Source: an uncultured Eggerthellaceae bacterium
GTDB lineage: Bacteria > Actinomycetota > Coriobacteriia > Coriobacteriales > Eggerthellaceae
Assembly (NCBI GenBank): GCA_934648845.1
Contig: CAKUFS010000004.1
Span: 1-64,000, forward strand
Reading direction: 5' to 3'
Length of the DNA stretch: 64,000 bases
Below the pieces are notes generated by a model. That model was not told the DNA's origin. It saw only the letters and a list, made by a program, of their open reading frames with translations, and did not search any database. Of the stretch, positions 35,619 through 45,029 are shown in pieces. Each line of letters begins with the position of its first letter. The first letter of the stretch is position 1. The position numbers and the translations under genes were made by a program.

Positions 35619-36968
35619 TTATTTTTCAGGCTTCTCCGCAATAAGCGCGCACCAATTTTCGCGATCGCTGCTTTCCAAGCGACAACCTGGCATAGACTCA
35701 AAGCGAGCGTTTTTGAAGCCAACTTCTTGCGCCTCGCGAATCATTTGCTCTTTGCTCGCACATGCCCAAGGGAACTGTTCATTGGCAGTGCTGTCGCAGT
35801 AGTTTTCCATGTTTGTACAGTTGATGGAATCGCCCTCAAATTCGTTGATGGCAACAATGCGTCCACCGGGTTTCAATACGCGCAACCATTCCGCAAGAGC
35901 TGCTTTCGGCTCGCTCAACGTCCACAGCAAGCGGCAGCTCACCACAACATCCACTGCGCAATCGGGACACGGAAGTTCCATAGCGTTGCCATAGATGAAG
36001 GGGATAGAAAGATTCTTCTCTGCCGCGCGATCCATTGCCACGCGCATCATTTGCTCGGACAGGTCGATTCCTGTGATATCTTGGTAGCCGCACTCGCCCA
36101 ACGTGCACGCAATCATGCCGGTACCTGTGGCAACATCAATGATCTTCGCCTTTGCGTTGGGCCCCACGAAGCCGCGCAGCACGTTTTGCCAGGCAGGAAT
36201 ATTCCCAATCATGTGGCCGGCATCGTAGCGATGAGCAGCATCGTCCCAATAAGCAGCCATGCCCACTTCTCCGCGATGACGCGCCGTCATGGGCTTGGTG
36301 GCGCACAGCACATACCAGTCCTGGAACCACTCTTGAGCAGCGAATTCGGGGAGCGTCAGGCCAGACAACATCTCTACATGGACATCTTCGAAGCCATTGC
36401 GCTCGAATAGATCAATGAGCTCGGCCGTGGAGGCGCACACGTTATCCAACGCAGTTCCCACCGCTTTATCGCCGTAATCGAACACATCGCCATCTTTGCG
36501 CTTCAGACCATCCACCGGATCAAGGCGGTTGAAGTTAAATACGCGACCGCCTGGGCGCAAAATGCGCTTCCATTCGTTTACCATCTCGTCGGAGGCGACC
36601 ATAGTCCAGATAAGACGGCAGTTCGTAATGTTGTCTACCGAAGCATCCATAAATGGCAGTTCAACTGCGGGAACCTTGAGAAAGAATGTGCCAACGCCTT
36701 GGGTTTCTGCATGGCGAACGCCGTTTTTCATCATACCCGTAGAAATATCCACGCCTGCCGTGGGAAAACCCAGCGATGATGTCATGTTTGCGATAAAGCC
36801 CGAACCCGTACCAATATCCAACACGTTTTTAGTGCGATCGTAGCCCAGCAAGTAGGAAAGCTCAGTTTTCCAGGCGCTCAAATCTTCCGTATCGTGCTCT
36901 TTATCGAAGGAAGATGCGCGGTCATCCCAGTACTCCTCGATCTTTTGCGCAACAGATTGTACGTCCAT
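35619..36968 (-). CDS. Tandem two-domain SAM-dependent methyltransferase
   Basis: The 449-residue protein contains two complete class I methyltransferase domains. Domain 1 has NVLDIGTGSGFIANM and VDNITNCRLIWTM; domain 2, from about residue 240, has KIIDVATGTGMIACT and VDVVVSCRLLWTLSEPKAAL. Each starts with a similar YWDDRAxxxD/YWDDAAHRYD helix, so the gene is an internal duplication. It is the first gene of the operon with the nickel/peptide-type importer and is transcribed from the region with GTTAC-type operators. A role in making or altering the imported molecule, for example a metal chelator, is inference. Confidence 0.8.
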   Translation of the reverse strand: MDVQSVAQKIEEYWDDRASSFDKEHDTEDLSAWKTELSYLLGYDRTKNVLDIGTGSGFIANMTSSLGFPTAGVDISTGMMKNGVRHAETQGVGTFFLKVPAVELPFMDASVDNITNCRLIWTMVASDEMVNEWKRILRPGGRVFNFNRLDPVDGLKRKDGDVFDYGDKAVGTALDNVCASTAELIDLFERNGFEDVHVEMLSGLTLPEFAAQEWFQDWYVLCATKPMTARHRGEVGMAAYWDDAAHRYDAGHMIGNIPAWQNVLRGFVGPNAKAKIIDVATGTGMIACTLGECGYQDITGIDLSEQMMRVAMDRAAEKNLSIPFIYGNAMELPCPDCAVDVVVSCRLLWTLSEPKAALAEWLRVLKPGGRIVAINEFEGDSINCTNMENYCDSTANEQFPWACASKEQMIREAQEVGFKNARFESMPGCRLESSDRENWCALIAEKPEK

Positions 36969-36983
36969 GGCATGCCTCTCATA

Positions 36984-37113
36984 TGTTACGTAAGTTATAT
37001 TAGTGTTACCAAAACGGTAACATCATATTTTTTTCCGTAACACGTGTAAAGAAGAAACCGTCGTTTGCTTCGCAATCGGTCGATGAACGTTACTTAATCG
37101 AAGGAGAAGTAAC
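36984..37113. promoter_or_regulatory. Multiple TGTTAC/GTAACA operator sites
   Basis: TGTTACC (37004-37010) and GGTAACA (37016-37022) form a perfect palindrome with a 5-base spacer. Further half sites are TGTTAC (36984), GTAACA (37037), and GTTACTT/AAGTAAC (37089-37095 / 37107-37113, perfect with 11 bases between). The set lies before the methyltransferase-importer operon (a TAATAT -10 candidate is near 36997) and facing the MarR gene. Confidence 0.55.
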
Positions 37114-37210
37114 GAAAAAACGGATTTAAATGATTTGGATCTTCGTTTGCAGAATACAAGCGTCACGGATGCGTCACGCGCGCAACTATTGTGAGATAAA
37201 TTGCCTTCTT

Positions 37211-37262
37211 GTTGACAAATCAACGAGCATATGGTCTACTTAGAATTTGTTGACTTATCAAC
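37211..37262 (+). promoter_or_regulatory. Two identical MarR-type operators
   Basis: GTTGACAAATCAAC (37211-37224) and GTTGACTTATCAAC (37249-37262) are both perfect GTTGA-N4-TCAAC palindromes, 38 bp apart, just before marR. Their TTGAC halves can also serve as -35 elements. Autoregulation by the MarR protein is the simplest reading. Confidence 0.65.
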
Positions 37263-37278
37263 ATTGAAAGGACTGTTT

Positions 37279-37839
37279 GTGGAAGAGCGCTTTGAAACGT
37301 TCACCGTGCTTATTGGCAGAATCAATCGCAATATTCGCAAGATCAAAAACCAGGAAATGGCTTCCTATCAGCTGAAAAGCATTCATATCTCGTGCCTGTA
37401 CTACCTGTATTCCGCAGGCAGCTTGACTGCAGCCGAGCTGTGCGAACGCTGCGAAGAAGACAAGGCCGCCGTATCGCGCGCGCTGGATTATCTGGAAAAA
37501 GAAGGCTATCTGGAACCTTCCGATAAAAGTGCGAAACGCTACCGCCATCCACTCCACCTTACAGGAAAAGGAACGCAAGCCGGCAGCATTATCACCGCCA
37601 AGATTGATGCCGTACTTGAGGAGATCAACAGCAGCTTAACCGAACAAGAACGCCTGGCGTTCTATCGCAGCCTGACCGCCATCAGCAACCGGCTTGACGC
37701 CATTGCCGATATGCCCATCCACGAACCCAAGGGCATTGCCGCCGCGAACGCTTCCGCAGGCAGCACCGGCAACACAAGCGACGCCGGCACAAGCGCGCCC
37801 GCGAACGAGCCCCTTCGCACGAAAAAGAACGATCACTAG
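37279..37839 (+). CDS. MarR-family regulator
   Basis: From GTG 37279 the protein has 186 residues: a winged helix (SLTAAELCERCEEDKAAVSRALDYLEKEGYL) and wing KRYRHPLHLTGKG, with a low-complexity Ala/Gly/Thr tail. The GTG was chosen because GAAAGGACTGTTT stands before it and the longer frame from 37231 would run through the operator. It is followed directly by alcohol and aldehyde dehydrogenase genes and probably represses them until an alcohol or aldehyde signal is present. Confidence 0.85.
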   Translation: MEERFETFTVLIGRINRNIRKIKNQEMASYQLKSIHISCLYYLYSAGSLTAAELCERCEEDKAAVSRALDYLEKEGYLEPSDKSAKRYRHPLHLTGKGTQAGSIITAKIDAVLEEINSSLTEQERLAFYRSLTAISNRLDAIADMPIHEPKGIAAANASAGSTGNTSDAGTSAPANEPLRTKKNDH

Positions 37840-37854
37840 AAAGAGCAATCCCCC

Positions 37855-39069
37855 ATGTTTTTCCTGAAAGCGGTGTTCTGCCGCGCCTTCCAACTGTGCT
37901 TTCGCGCTGTTTTGCCCATCCTTCCTTATCGCGAGCCTGAAATCATCGACTCGTGCGCACACCTGGGACCCGTACTAGAAAAAGAGGGTCTGGCCAGCAT
38001 TCTTGTTGTAACTGACCGCGGCATTGTAGAAAACGGCCTAACCGCACCGCTTGAGAAAGCGCTGCGCCAGACGGGCGTTTCCTTCGCCGTGTACGACAAA
38101 ACGCTTCCCAATCCCACCGTCAATCACGTGGAGGAAGCACTGGCGCTCTACCGCCAGAACAATTGCAACGGCATTATCGCCATTGGCGGCGGCTCATCCA
38201 TGGACTGCGCGAAAGCGGTCGGCGCCCGTGTTGCCTATCCCAACAAAGCCGTGGGCCAGATGAAGGGCGTGCTGCGCGTGCTGCGTCGCATTCCTGTTCT
38301 CATTGCCATTCCCACCACCGCAGGCACGGGCAGCGAAGTCACGCTGGCAGCCGTTATCACCGATAGTGCCACGCACCACAAATATGCCGTTATGAGCTTT
38401 CCGCTGATCCCTCGCTACGCCGTGCTGGACGCGCAGCTTACCTACTCGCTGCCGCCGCACCTTACCTCTACCACGGGCATGGACGCCTTGACTCACGCCG
38501 TGGAAGCCTACATTGGACGCTCGACCACAAATCAAACGCGTGATCTGGCACTTCAAGCTACCCGTTTGATTTTCGACAACATTGAGCTCGCCTACGAAAA
38601 CGGCAACAACCACGAAGCGCGCGAAAACATGCTGCACGCCGCGTATAAAGCCGGCATTGCGTTTTCCATGTCGTATGTGGGCTACATCCACGCCATTGCG
38701 CATTCCCTGGGCGGTCAATACGGCGTTCCGCACGGTCTGGCAAATGCCGTTATCATGCCCTACGTTTTGGACGCCTACGGAGAAGCCGCCCACAAAAAGC
38801 TCCACAAGCTGGGCTGCGCCGCCGGCGTGTGCTCCGAGCTTGATTCACCAGCAGAAGGAGCCGCGCAATTCATTGCTGCTATCAGGGAACTTAATGCGAA
38901 TATGAATATTCCCAACAAGATTCGCGGCATCAAACGCGAAGACATTGCGCATCTGGCACGCACGGCAGAGAAAGAAGCAAATCCGCTGTACCCTGTCCCC
39001 CGCCTGATGACCGCGCAAGAGCTTGCCGACCTTTACGAGCAAGTTGCCGACCAATCCGATTGGAGTTAG
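37855..39069 (+). CDS. Iron-containing alcohol dehydrogenase
   Basis: The 404-residue enzyme has the type III (iron) alcohol dehydrogenase motifs: IAIGGGSSMDCAKA for NAD binding, PTTAGTGSEVT, and metal ligands in GMDALTHAVEAYIG and HSLGGQYGVPHGLANAVIMP. It interconverts alcohols and aldehydes with NAD(P). It shares an operon with MarR and the next aldehyde dehydrogenase, so the pair would oxidise an alcohol to an acid or run in reverse. Substrate is unknown. Confidence 0.92.
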   Translation: MFFLKAVFCRAFQLCFRAVLPILPYREPEIIDSCAHLGPVLEKEGLASILVVTDRGIVENGLTAPLEKALRQTGVSFAVYDKTLPNPTVNHVEEALALYRQNNCNGIIAIGGGSSMDCAKAVGARVAYPNKAVGQMKGVLRVLRRIPVLIAIPTTAGTGSEVTLAAVITDSATHHKYAVMSFPLIPRYAVLDAQLTYSLPPHLTSTTGMDALTHAVEAYIGRSTTNQTRDLALQATRLIFDNIELAYENGNNHEARENMLHAAYKAGIAFSMSYVGYIHAIAHSLGGQYGVPHGLANAVIMPYVLDAYGEAAHKKLHKLGCAAGVCSELDSPAEGAAQFIAAIRELNANMNIPNKIRGIKREDIAHLARTAEKEANPLYPVPRLMTAQELADLYEQVADQSDWS

Positions 39070-39071
39070 AA

Positions 39072-40454
39072 GTGACCAGCGAAGAAATCCAAGCCCTGGT
39101 GGCACAGCAGCGCGCGTTCTTCAACAGCGGCGCAACGATTCCCGTAGAATTCCGCTTGGAGCAACTGCGCAAGCTGTATGCCGCCGTGCAAGTGCATGAA
39201 GACGACATTCATGCAGCACTCACCGCTGACCTGGGAAAGAGCGCGTACGAAGGCTTCATGTGCGAAAGCGGGTTGGCGCTCACGGAAATCTCTTACATGA
39301 TCAAGCACACGCGCAAACTGGCGCGCCGCAAAACGGTTTACACGCCGCTTGCGCAGTTCGCATCCCATAGCTTCACGCAAGCGGTTCCTTACGGAAACGC
39401 GCTTATCATGAGCCCCTGGAACTACCCATTCCTTTTGACGATTGACCCCTTGGCCGATGCCATTGCCGCAGGTAACACCGTTATTTTGAAACCAAGTGCT
39501 TATTCGCCGGCAACAAGCAAGGTTATTGAAACCATTGTAAGGGAATGTTTCCTGCCCGAATACGTGGCCGTTGTTACGGGCGGACGCGCGGAAAACACGG
39601 CGTTGCTTGATCAGAAGTTCGATTTCATCTTCTTCACGGGCAGCCAAGCTGTTGGAAAAGAAGTGCTGCGTCATGCGGCTGAGCATCTAACGCCTGCTGT
39701 GCTTGAGCTGGGCGGAAAGAGCCCCTGCATTGTGGATGCCAGCGCCAACATCAAGTTGGCAGCGAAGCGCATTGTGTTTGGAAAATTCCTTAACTGCGGC
39801 CAGACGTGCGTTGCGCCCGACTACATTCTGGTCGAACGCTCGGCACATGACCAGCTGGTTGCGGAACTATCCACCCAGATAAAGCGTCAGTTCGGCGAAA
39901 ACCCGCTGGCCAACGCCGATTACGGCAAGATTATCAACCAGAAACATTTCGCGCGCTTGTGCGGCCTTATGGATCAGCGCAAAGTGATCTTTGGCGGGCG
40001 CACTAATGCCGAAACGTGCCAGATTGAACCAACGTTGATGGATGCTGTCACCGAAAGCGACGCCATTATGGGTGAGGAAATCTTCGGACCCATTCTGCCC
40101 ATCCTCACGTTCGACTCGTTTGACCAGGCAATAACCGACCTCAAGGGCAAAGAGAAGCCGCTGGCGCTCTACCTGTTCTCAAGCGATGCAGCGCACAAGG
40201 ACCGCGTTACGCGCGAGCTGCAATACGGCGGCGGATGCATTAACGACGTGGTCATCCACCTGGCAACCAGCGAGATGGGCTTTGGCGGCGTGGGAGAATC
40301 CGGCATGGGCGCATATCACGGCAAGCGCGGATTCGATGCGTTTTCCCATGTCAAATCAATAGTCGATAAGAAAACATGGCTCGACTTGCCCATGCGCTAC
40401 CAGCCGTATACCAGCAAGCTGTACGAGAAGATGCTTAAGATGTTCTTGCGATAA
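39072..40454 (+). CDS. Aldehyde dehydrogenase (ALDH3-like)
   Basis: The 460-residue enzyme has the catalytic Cys in NCGQTCVAPDY, Glu in LELGGKSP, cofactor motif MSPWNYPF and FFTGSQAVGK, with the short C-terminus of class 3 ALDHs. It oxidises aldehydes to acids with NAD(P). GTG 39072 was chosen because GGAGTTAGAA lies before it; it starts 2 bases after the alcohol dehydrogenase stop, so the two are coupled. Confidence 0.9.
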   Translation: MTSEEIQALVAQQRAFFNSGATIPVEFRLEQLRKLYAAVQVHEDDIHAALTADLGKSAYEGFMCESGLALTEISYMIKHTRKLARRKTVYTPLAQFASHSFTQAVPYGNALIMSPWNYPFLLTIDPLADAIAAGNTVILKPSAYSPATSKVIETIVRECFLPEYVAVVTGGRAENTALLDQKFDFIFFTGSQAVGKEVLRHAAEHLTPAVLELGGKSPCIVDASANIKLAAKRIVFGKFLNCGQTCVAPDYILVERSAHDQLVAELSTQIKRQFGENPLANADYGKIINQKHFARLCGLMDQRKVIFGGRTNAETCQIEPTLMDAVTESDAIMGEEIFGPILPILTFDSFDQAITDLKGKEKPLALYLFSSDAAHKDRVTRELQYGGGCINDVVIHLATSEMGFGGVGESGMGAYHGKRGFDAFSHVKSIVDKKTWLDLPMRYQPYTSKLYEKMLKMFLR

Positions 40455-40457
40455 CGC

Positions 40458-42719
40458 CTACGCGGCATCGATTCGATACAGCCTCATGTCCCCTTCGGAA
40501 AGAACAGGCGTAAATCCGGGTGTTGCGTCATCGATATCGCTAACACCCTGCCACAGCAACGGATCGAAGTTGTAAACGATATCTTTGTCCCGCTTCAAAA
40601 GCAAAACATAGCAGCATCCCGTGCTCTGAACCGCCGCCAACACATCGGCGCGGGTGCTTATCTCGCTCAATTCCGTGCGAATCAATGCGCTTTCCGGCGT
40701 TTCGTGCGCACCTTCGTAGCCATAGCGCTCCAGATAGTACGATTTAAGCCCCACCAGGCCATACGCGATTATCGAACCATCATAGGGAAGGTTGATAACG
40801 GTCTGGTTGGGACCAATCGTTGCTGCCGCCTCTTGAATAAAAGCAACTTCTTCGCGATCCAGAACGGGGTTTTCATAATTCATCTTGGCATAACGCGCCA
40901 TACCCTGTAACGCCGAAGCATGAGCCGAGCTTGCATCTGGCTCCTGCACGTCCTCGCTCTGTTCAAGATGCTCCTGGTTCACCGGGGGGACATACGGCGC
41001 GAAGAAGACCATACTCACAAATGCCAACGCGAAGACAACCGCAAGAACAGCACGTACGCGGCGAACACCTTCCCCGTTTGCAGGTGGACAATCGGATTCA
41101 TTGCTCAGACCGCGCTTATCCGCGCAATCGCCTACGCGATTGGCGACAGTAGCCTGACCAGAGCTTTCGCGGCGCGCATCTGCGCGGCGCGCATCTGCAC
41201 GACACATGCCAATACGCGCCCCCAAAATACGTGCCACCAGCGCCGCCACCAGCTCATAGAGTGCGGACAATCCACACGCCACCAGCGGCATTGACGCCAA
41301 TCCCACGATAGAGCCAATGCGCTTAGGCTCGGAATACCAAAAACCGGTAAGAATTTGCCTCAAGGGACCTTCCTCGAAAGAGGCAGAGGTTACATAGACA
41401 AGAACAACCAGCGCAAACGAAACAACAATCCAGCAATTACGGCGCAATGCCAAAACCGCCACCACACCCACCAAAGCAAACACGAAAAGAATCGGCTGAC
41501 CTGCTTTATTCATGAATGAGAATTCGGCGACAGCCGTCCACGCTTCTTCAGGCAGCTGGCGCGCCTTGGTGGCCTCATCCATCACATACTTGAACGAATC
41601 GGCGTTGGCAAGCATCACCCAGGCAATCACGATAACCGCACCCACCGCAATGCCGCCCGCAACGCCCGCAATCACGCCGTACTTCCTGCCTATTGCCCAC
41701 GCAACCATCCACACCACGAACGGGACCAGCAGCAACGCGGCCGTAAAAATGCTGTTGGGATGAATCGTGGCGCACGCAATGCAAGCGAAAAGGAATCCCG
41801 TAAGTAAAATGGGCGCTCCGGGTCCTTCATCAGGGATTTCGCCAAACACCATGCGCGCTGCAAGCCCCTTCGCCAAGCGAATAAAGCACGCCGCCAGAAC
41901 GGGGATCAAGCAAAACGCAGCAAGGTTCGGAAAAAGCGGCCATTCCAGCAGCATATACCAGGGAAATGCCGCGCAAACGCACGAGCACAACGCGCCGGCA
42001 ACCAGCGTGCTTTTCTTCCTGAACAGCACAGTCATCAGCAAATACATGCCCAGCGGGAAAACAACGCTGGTAAACGCGAAGTTTGCCGCATTGACCGCCA
42101 CAGGCAACGCACAGCCGGAAAGCTCCATAAGCAGCGCCAGCAAAACATGCCAACCCAAAGGGTAATACCCGTCCAGAGGATACGTGCCCCCCGGCATAGG
42201 GTTCAAAGCGTCGGGAAGCGCCAGATAGCACGATGTGTTCAGCGGCGACCAGTAGCCGCTTTCCACCAAGGCACGAATAGCGTTGTAGTGGTACAAGTTG
42301 TCATACGTTGAGATGAAGGAATCGGCGCCATCGAGCGGCTTCAAAAAGAGCACCGTACCAGCGATAATACCGCACGCAAGATAAAACACCGCCATGCGTA
42401 CGTCGAGGGAACCGCGGCCGAGGATTGCAGACTCGTGCAACTTTTCAGATGCCGCCAAGCGGCCCCTCCCCTTCGCCAGCTTAACAGCCAAAACGACAAG
42501 GAGCAGCGCCAATGGTATGGCGAACGCCGAAACCACCGAGCTTGAAATCCCCAGCAAGCCGTACAAAATGCCAAGCACGCTGTAGAGCGACACCGAGAAA
42601 ACAGGGGAAAGAAGAAGCGCCTCCAGGCGGGGCGCCTTCAGCAGACGAAAAAAACAGAATCCCGGAATTACTAGGATGAGCAGGAACAGCCCGAGCGAAA
42701 TCACAAATTGAAGCCACAT
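40458..42719 (-). CDS. Large polytopic membrane protein (DUF6541 type)
   Basis: The 753-residue protein begins with helices LQFVISLGLFLLILVIPGFCFF and has about a dozen membrane spans, an outer loop with NLYHYNAIRALVESGYW, and a soluble C-terminal part. This is the pattern of DUF6541 proteins, which resemble GT-C glycosyltransferases of actinobacteria. A role in surface glycan or teichoic-type polymer building is inferred from its neighbours (GT2, DUF2304, DUF6020). It converges on the aldehyde dehydrogenase with 3 bases between stops, and its start faces DUF6020. Confidence 0.72.
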   Translation of the reverse strand: MWLQFVISLGLFLLILVIPGFCFFRLLKAPRLEALLLSPVFSVSLYSVLGILYGLLGISSSVVSAFAIPLALLLVVLAVKLAKGRGRLAASEKLHESAILGRGSLDVRMAVFYLACGIIAGTVLFLKPLDGADSFISTYDNLYHYNAIRALVESGYWSPLNTSCYLALPDALNPMPGGTYPLDGYYPLGWHVLLALLMELSGCALPVAVNAANFAFTSVVFPLGMYLLMTVLFRKKSTLVAGALCSCVCAAFPWYMLLEWPLFPNLAAFCLIPVLAACFIRLAKGLAARMVFGEIPDEGPGAPILLTGFLFACIACATIHPNSIFTAALLLVPFVVWMVAWAIGRKYGVIAGVAGGIAVGAVIVIAWVMLANADSFKYVMDEATKARQLPEEAWTAVAEFSFMNKAGQPILFVFALVGVVAVLALRRNCWIVVSFALVVLVYVTSASFEEGPLRQILTGFWYSEPKRIGSIVGLASMPLVACGLSALYELVAALVARILGARIGMCRADARRADARRESSGQATVANRVGDCADKRGLSNESDCPPANGEGVRRVRAVLAVVFALAFVSMVFFAPYVPPVNQEHLEQSEDVQEPDASSAHASALQGMARYAKMNYENPVLDREEVAFIQEAAATIGPNQTVINLPYDGSIIAYGLVGLKSYYLERYGYEGAHETPESALIRTELSEISTRADVLAAVQSTGCCYVLLLKRDKDIVYNFDPLLWQGVSDIDDATPGFTPVLSEGDMRLYRIDAA

Positions 42720-42827
42720 GCCAGGCGACAGCTCCTCTTCACGGAATGCGTATCAACTATTATCATACGAAGAATATACGTATTCATGTTAGCACATAAT
42801 TGCACCCCGCCAGTAAAAGGAACGGCT

Positions 42828-44537
42828 TTGAACATTTTCCACAAACAAACAGAGCAGCACCGTCCTGCGCATCGCAAAGATAACCCCAGCTCACAGGGTG
42901 TTATTCTGCTTGCAGTGCTTGCCGTTCTGTACGGCATTGCCGCAACGCTGCCCGCCTACGCACAGTATCAACTGACGTTTCCCGTTTGGTTCCTTGCGTT
43001 CGTTGGCACATCGGGCATTGCCTTTGCGGGCTTCGCCCTTGCAAACGCCGCGCTGGACAAGCTTGCGGGCTCAATCCGCGATGAACGGCATGATGAAGGC
43101 ACGCCGGAGTGCGTTCGCGCGCTTTCCGTACGCAACGTGTTCCTGGTTTGCTTCGCATTCATTGAAGTGGCGTTTCTGTTTGCTTTGCTCTCAAATTACC
43201 CGGGTTTGTGCTCTCCCGATTCAAATGCAATACTTTCCCAGGTCAACGGCCAGGAGTATTACAGCGACACAAACCGCTACGAGGGTCTGACAAACGCGCA
43301 TCCCATTTTCTACACGTTTCTCATTTGGTTGGTTTTCAAAGCAACGGCATTCATTGGAAGCCAAAGCATCTCGCTTTTCGTGTTCATGTTCCTCCAGATA
43401 TCATACGTGGCGGCGGCGCTGGCATGGTGCCTTGCCTGGCTAGCGAAAACGGGAGCACGCAAGGCGTATCTAATCGGCGTAGGTGCGTTCATTGTTTTGA
43501 GCCCGGTTATTGCAAGCCACGTGATCATCCTTTGGAAAGACATTCCTTTTGCGGCAACGCTGCTGCTGCTTGTCATCCACTTGGGCGAATATCTCAAAGA
43601 TGAGAAACCCACCAGAAAACAAGTGATCGAACTGGGCGTTTTGCTTTTGCTGGTAAGCTTGTTCCGCAATAACGGGTATTATCTGGCGCTGTTCACGCTG
43701 GTGTTCCTTATGATATTTCGTCCCCTTTTCCGCAAGCCAGCAGCCGTTGTTACTGTAGCGCTTGTTGTGTTCATGACGGTTTTGCAGGGACCCATCTTTG
43801 GCGCGTTTTCCATTAGCAAGGGCCATTTTGCGGAATCCGTGGGCATTCCGCTGCAGCAGCTTGCCGCCACCGTAAGCGTGGACGGCACCATAAGCGCCTC
43901 TGACCAGGAGATTTTGGAACGAATCCTTCCCCTGGAGGAATGGTCGGAAAGCTACGACCCCTCTACATCGAACCCCATTAAGCAAAACGAGCTGTTCAAC
44001 GACGAATATTTGGACACCCATAAAGGGGAGTTCCTTGCCGTGTGGGCGCACGTGCTGCCGCATAATCTGACAACGTATATTCGCGCGTGGGTCATGGAAA
44101 CGTACGGCTATTGGCAGCCGGGGTATAACACGCTTATCGGCAGCCTAACATGCACAGCAAACGATGTGCCCGCAACCGACTTTTTCGGCATGGGATACAA
44201 GCCGCAATTCATCGCAAACGCACTGCGCGAGCAGTTCCCCGCGCTTCTGGGAATGGGTTCGCTTATTTGGTTCTCAATTACAACCATGGTTTTCAGTGTT
44301 ATCGCTGGTCGGAAAGGCGGAAGTCAGGCGGAGAAACGTTCGGTGGCGGCAATTATCACGCCTTATATGCCGCTTATTGGTCTGTTCGGGACCATGCTTA
44401 TTGCCGCGCCCATCGTAAGCGATTATCGCTACATATTCGCGTTGTACCTGGTCATACCGTTCTTGCCGCAGCTTTATGCGCTCAGCAGGGCAGATGCCGC
44501 AGACGCAGGCAAAGGCGGCACGTCGCAGATCCGTTAG
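42828..44537 (+). CDS. Polytopic membrane protein (DUF6020 type)
   Basis: This protein of about 569 residues has about 12 membrane helices. Residues around NYPGLCSPDSNAILSQVNG and GLTNAHPIFYTFLIW are in the first outer loop, as in DUF6020 proteins, which look like GT-C-type enzymes working on lipid-linked sugars. TTG 42828 was chosen because AAAAGGAACGGCT precedes it; ATG 42786 has no ribosome site. The stop overlaps that of the DUF2304 gene by 4 bases (shared TTAG). Confidence 0.7.
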   Translation: MNIFHKQTEQHRPAHRKDNPSSQGVILLAVLAVLYGIAATLPAYAQYQLTFPVWFLAFVGTSGIAFAGFALANAALDKLAGSIRDERHDEGTPECVRALSVRNVFLVCFAFIEVAFLFALLSNYPGLCSPDSNAILSQVNGQEYYSDTNRYEGLTNAHPIFYTFLIWLVFKATAFIGSQSISLFVFMFLQISYVAAALAWCLAWLAKTGARKAYLIGVGAFIVLSPVIASHVIILWKDIPFAATLLLLVIHLGEYLKDEKPTRKQVIELGVLLLLVSLFRNNGYYLALFTLVFLMIFRPLFRKPAAVVTVALVVFMTVLQGPIFGAFSISKGHFAESVGIPLQQLAATVSVDGTISASDQEILERILPLEEWSESYDPSTSNPIKQNELFNDEYLDTHKGEFLAVWAHVLPHNLTTYIRAWVMETYGYWQPGYNTLIGSLTCTANDVPATDFFGMGYKPQFIANALREQFPALLGMGSLIWFSITTMVFSVIAGRKGGSQAEKRSVAAIITPYMPLIGLFGTMLIAAPIVSDYRYIFALYLVIPFLPQLYALSRADAADAGKGGTSQIR

Positions 44538-45028
44538 CGTGGCAATTCGGCGGTGTCTTCGCCGGTCGATGATCCCTCGACCGCTTCCCCAGTCACTTCT
44601 TCGGTTGCTTCGCCAACCGCTTCCCCGGTTGCTTCTCCGGTCGCTTCCTCGGTTGCCGGCTCAGTGGCTCCAAGGCGCTGCCTTCTTTCCAGCATTTCAA
44701 CGCGCTGCGTAAGCAGGGACACGTCCTGAACAAGGCTGCGAATCATGTCGGCCTGAGAAGACGCAACCATCGAGATGGAAAGCACCGCCACGATCAGGAA
44801 GAAAATGCACACGAAAAAGATGAGATTTACCGGCAACTCAAACCCCAACAAATCCGAAAGCGCGAACACCCACGACGGGATGAGCGCCGCGGCGATGCCC
44901 GCAATACCTAAAACAAGCCACAGCAGTGAATGGCTCACCGACAAATGCTGGCGGCGAATGAAGCGCAAAACAATAATAAGGAAGCAAACGCTTGCAATGA
45001 ACAGGATGATTCTTTGAGTCGAAGGCAT
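44534..45028 (-). CDS. DUF2304 membrane protein with repeat tail
   Basis: From ATG 45028 (RBS AAGGAGCGTTAAC) the protein has about 164 residues: three membrane helices (RIILFIASVCFLIIVLRFI, HSLLWLVLGIAGIAAALIP, LIFFVCIFFLIVAVLSISM), a coiled stretch (DMIRSLVQDVSLLTQRVEMLERR) and a tail of degenerate EATGEA/EVTGEA repeats from about residue 120. DUF2304 proteins are often paired with GT2 glycosyltransferases, as here, and may hold them at the membrane. Confidence 0.8.
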   Translation of the reverse strand: MPSTQRIILFIASVCFLIIVLRFIRRQHLSVSHSLLWLVLGIAGIAAALIPSWVFALSDLLGFELPVNLIFFVCIFFLIVAVLSISMVASSQADMIRSLVQDVSLLTQRVEMLERRQRLGATEPATEEATGEATGEAVGEATEEVTGEAVEGSSTGEDTAELPR

Positions 45029-45029
45029 G

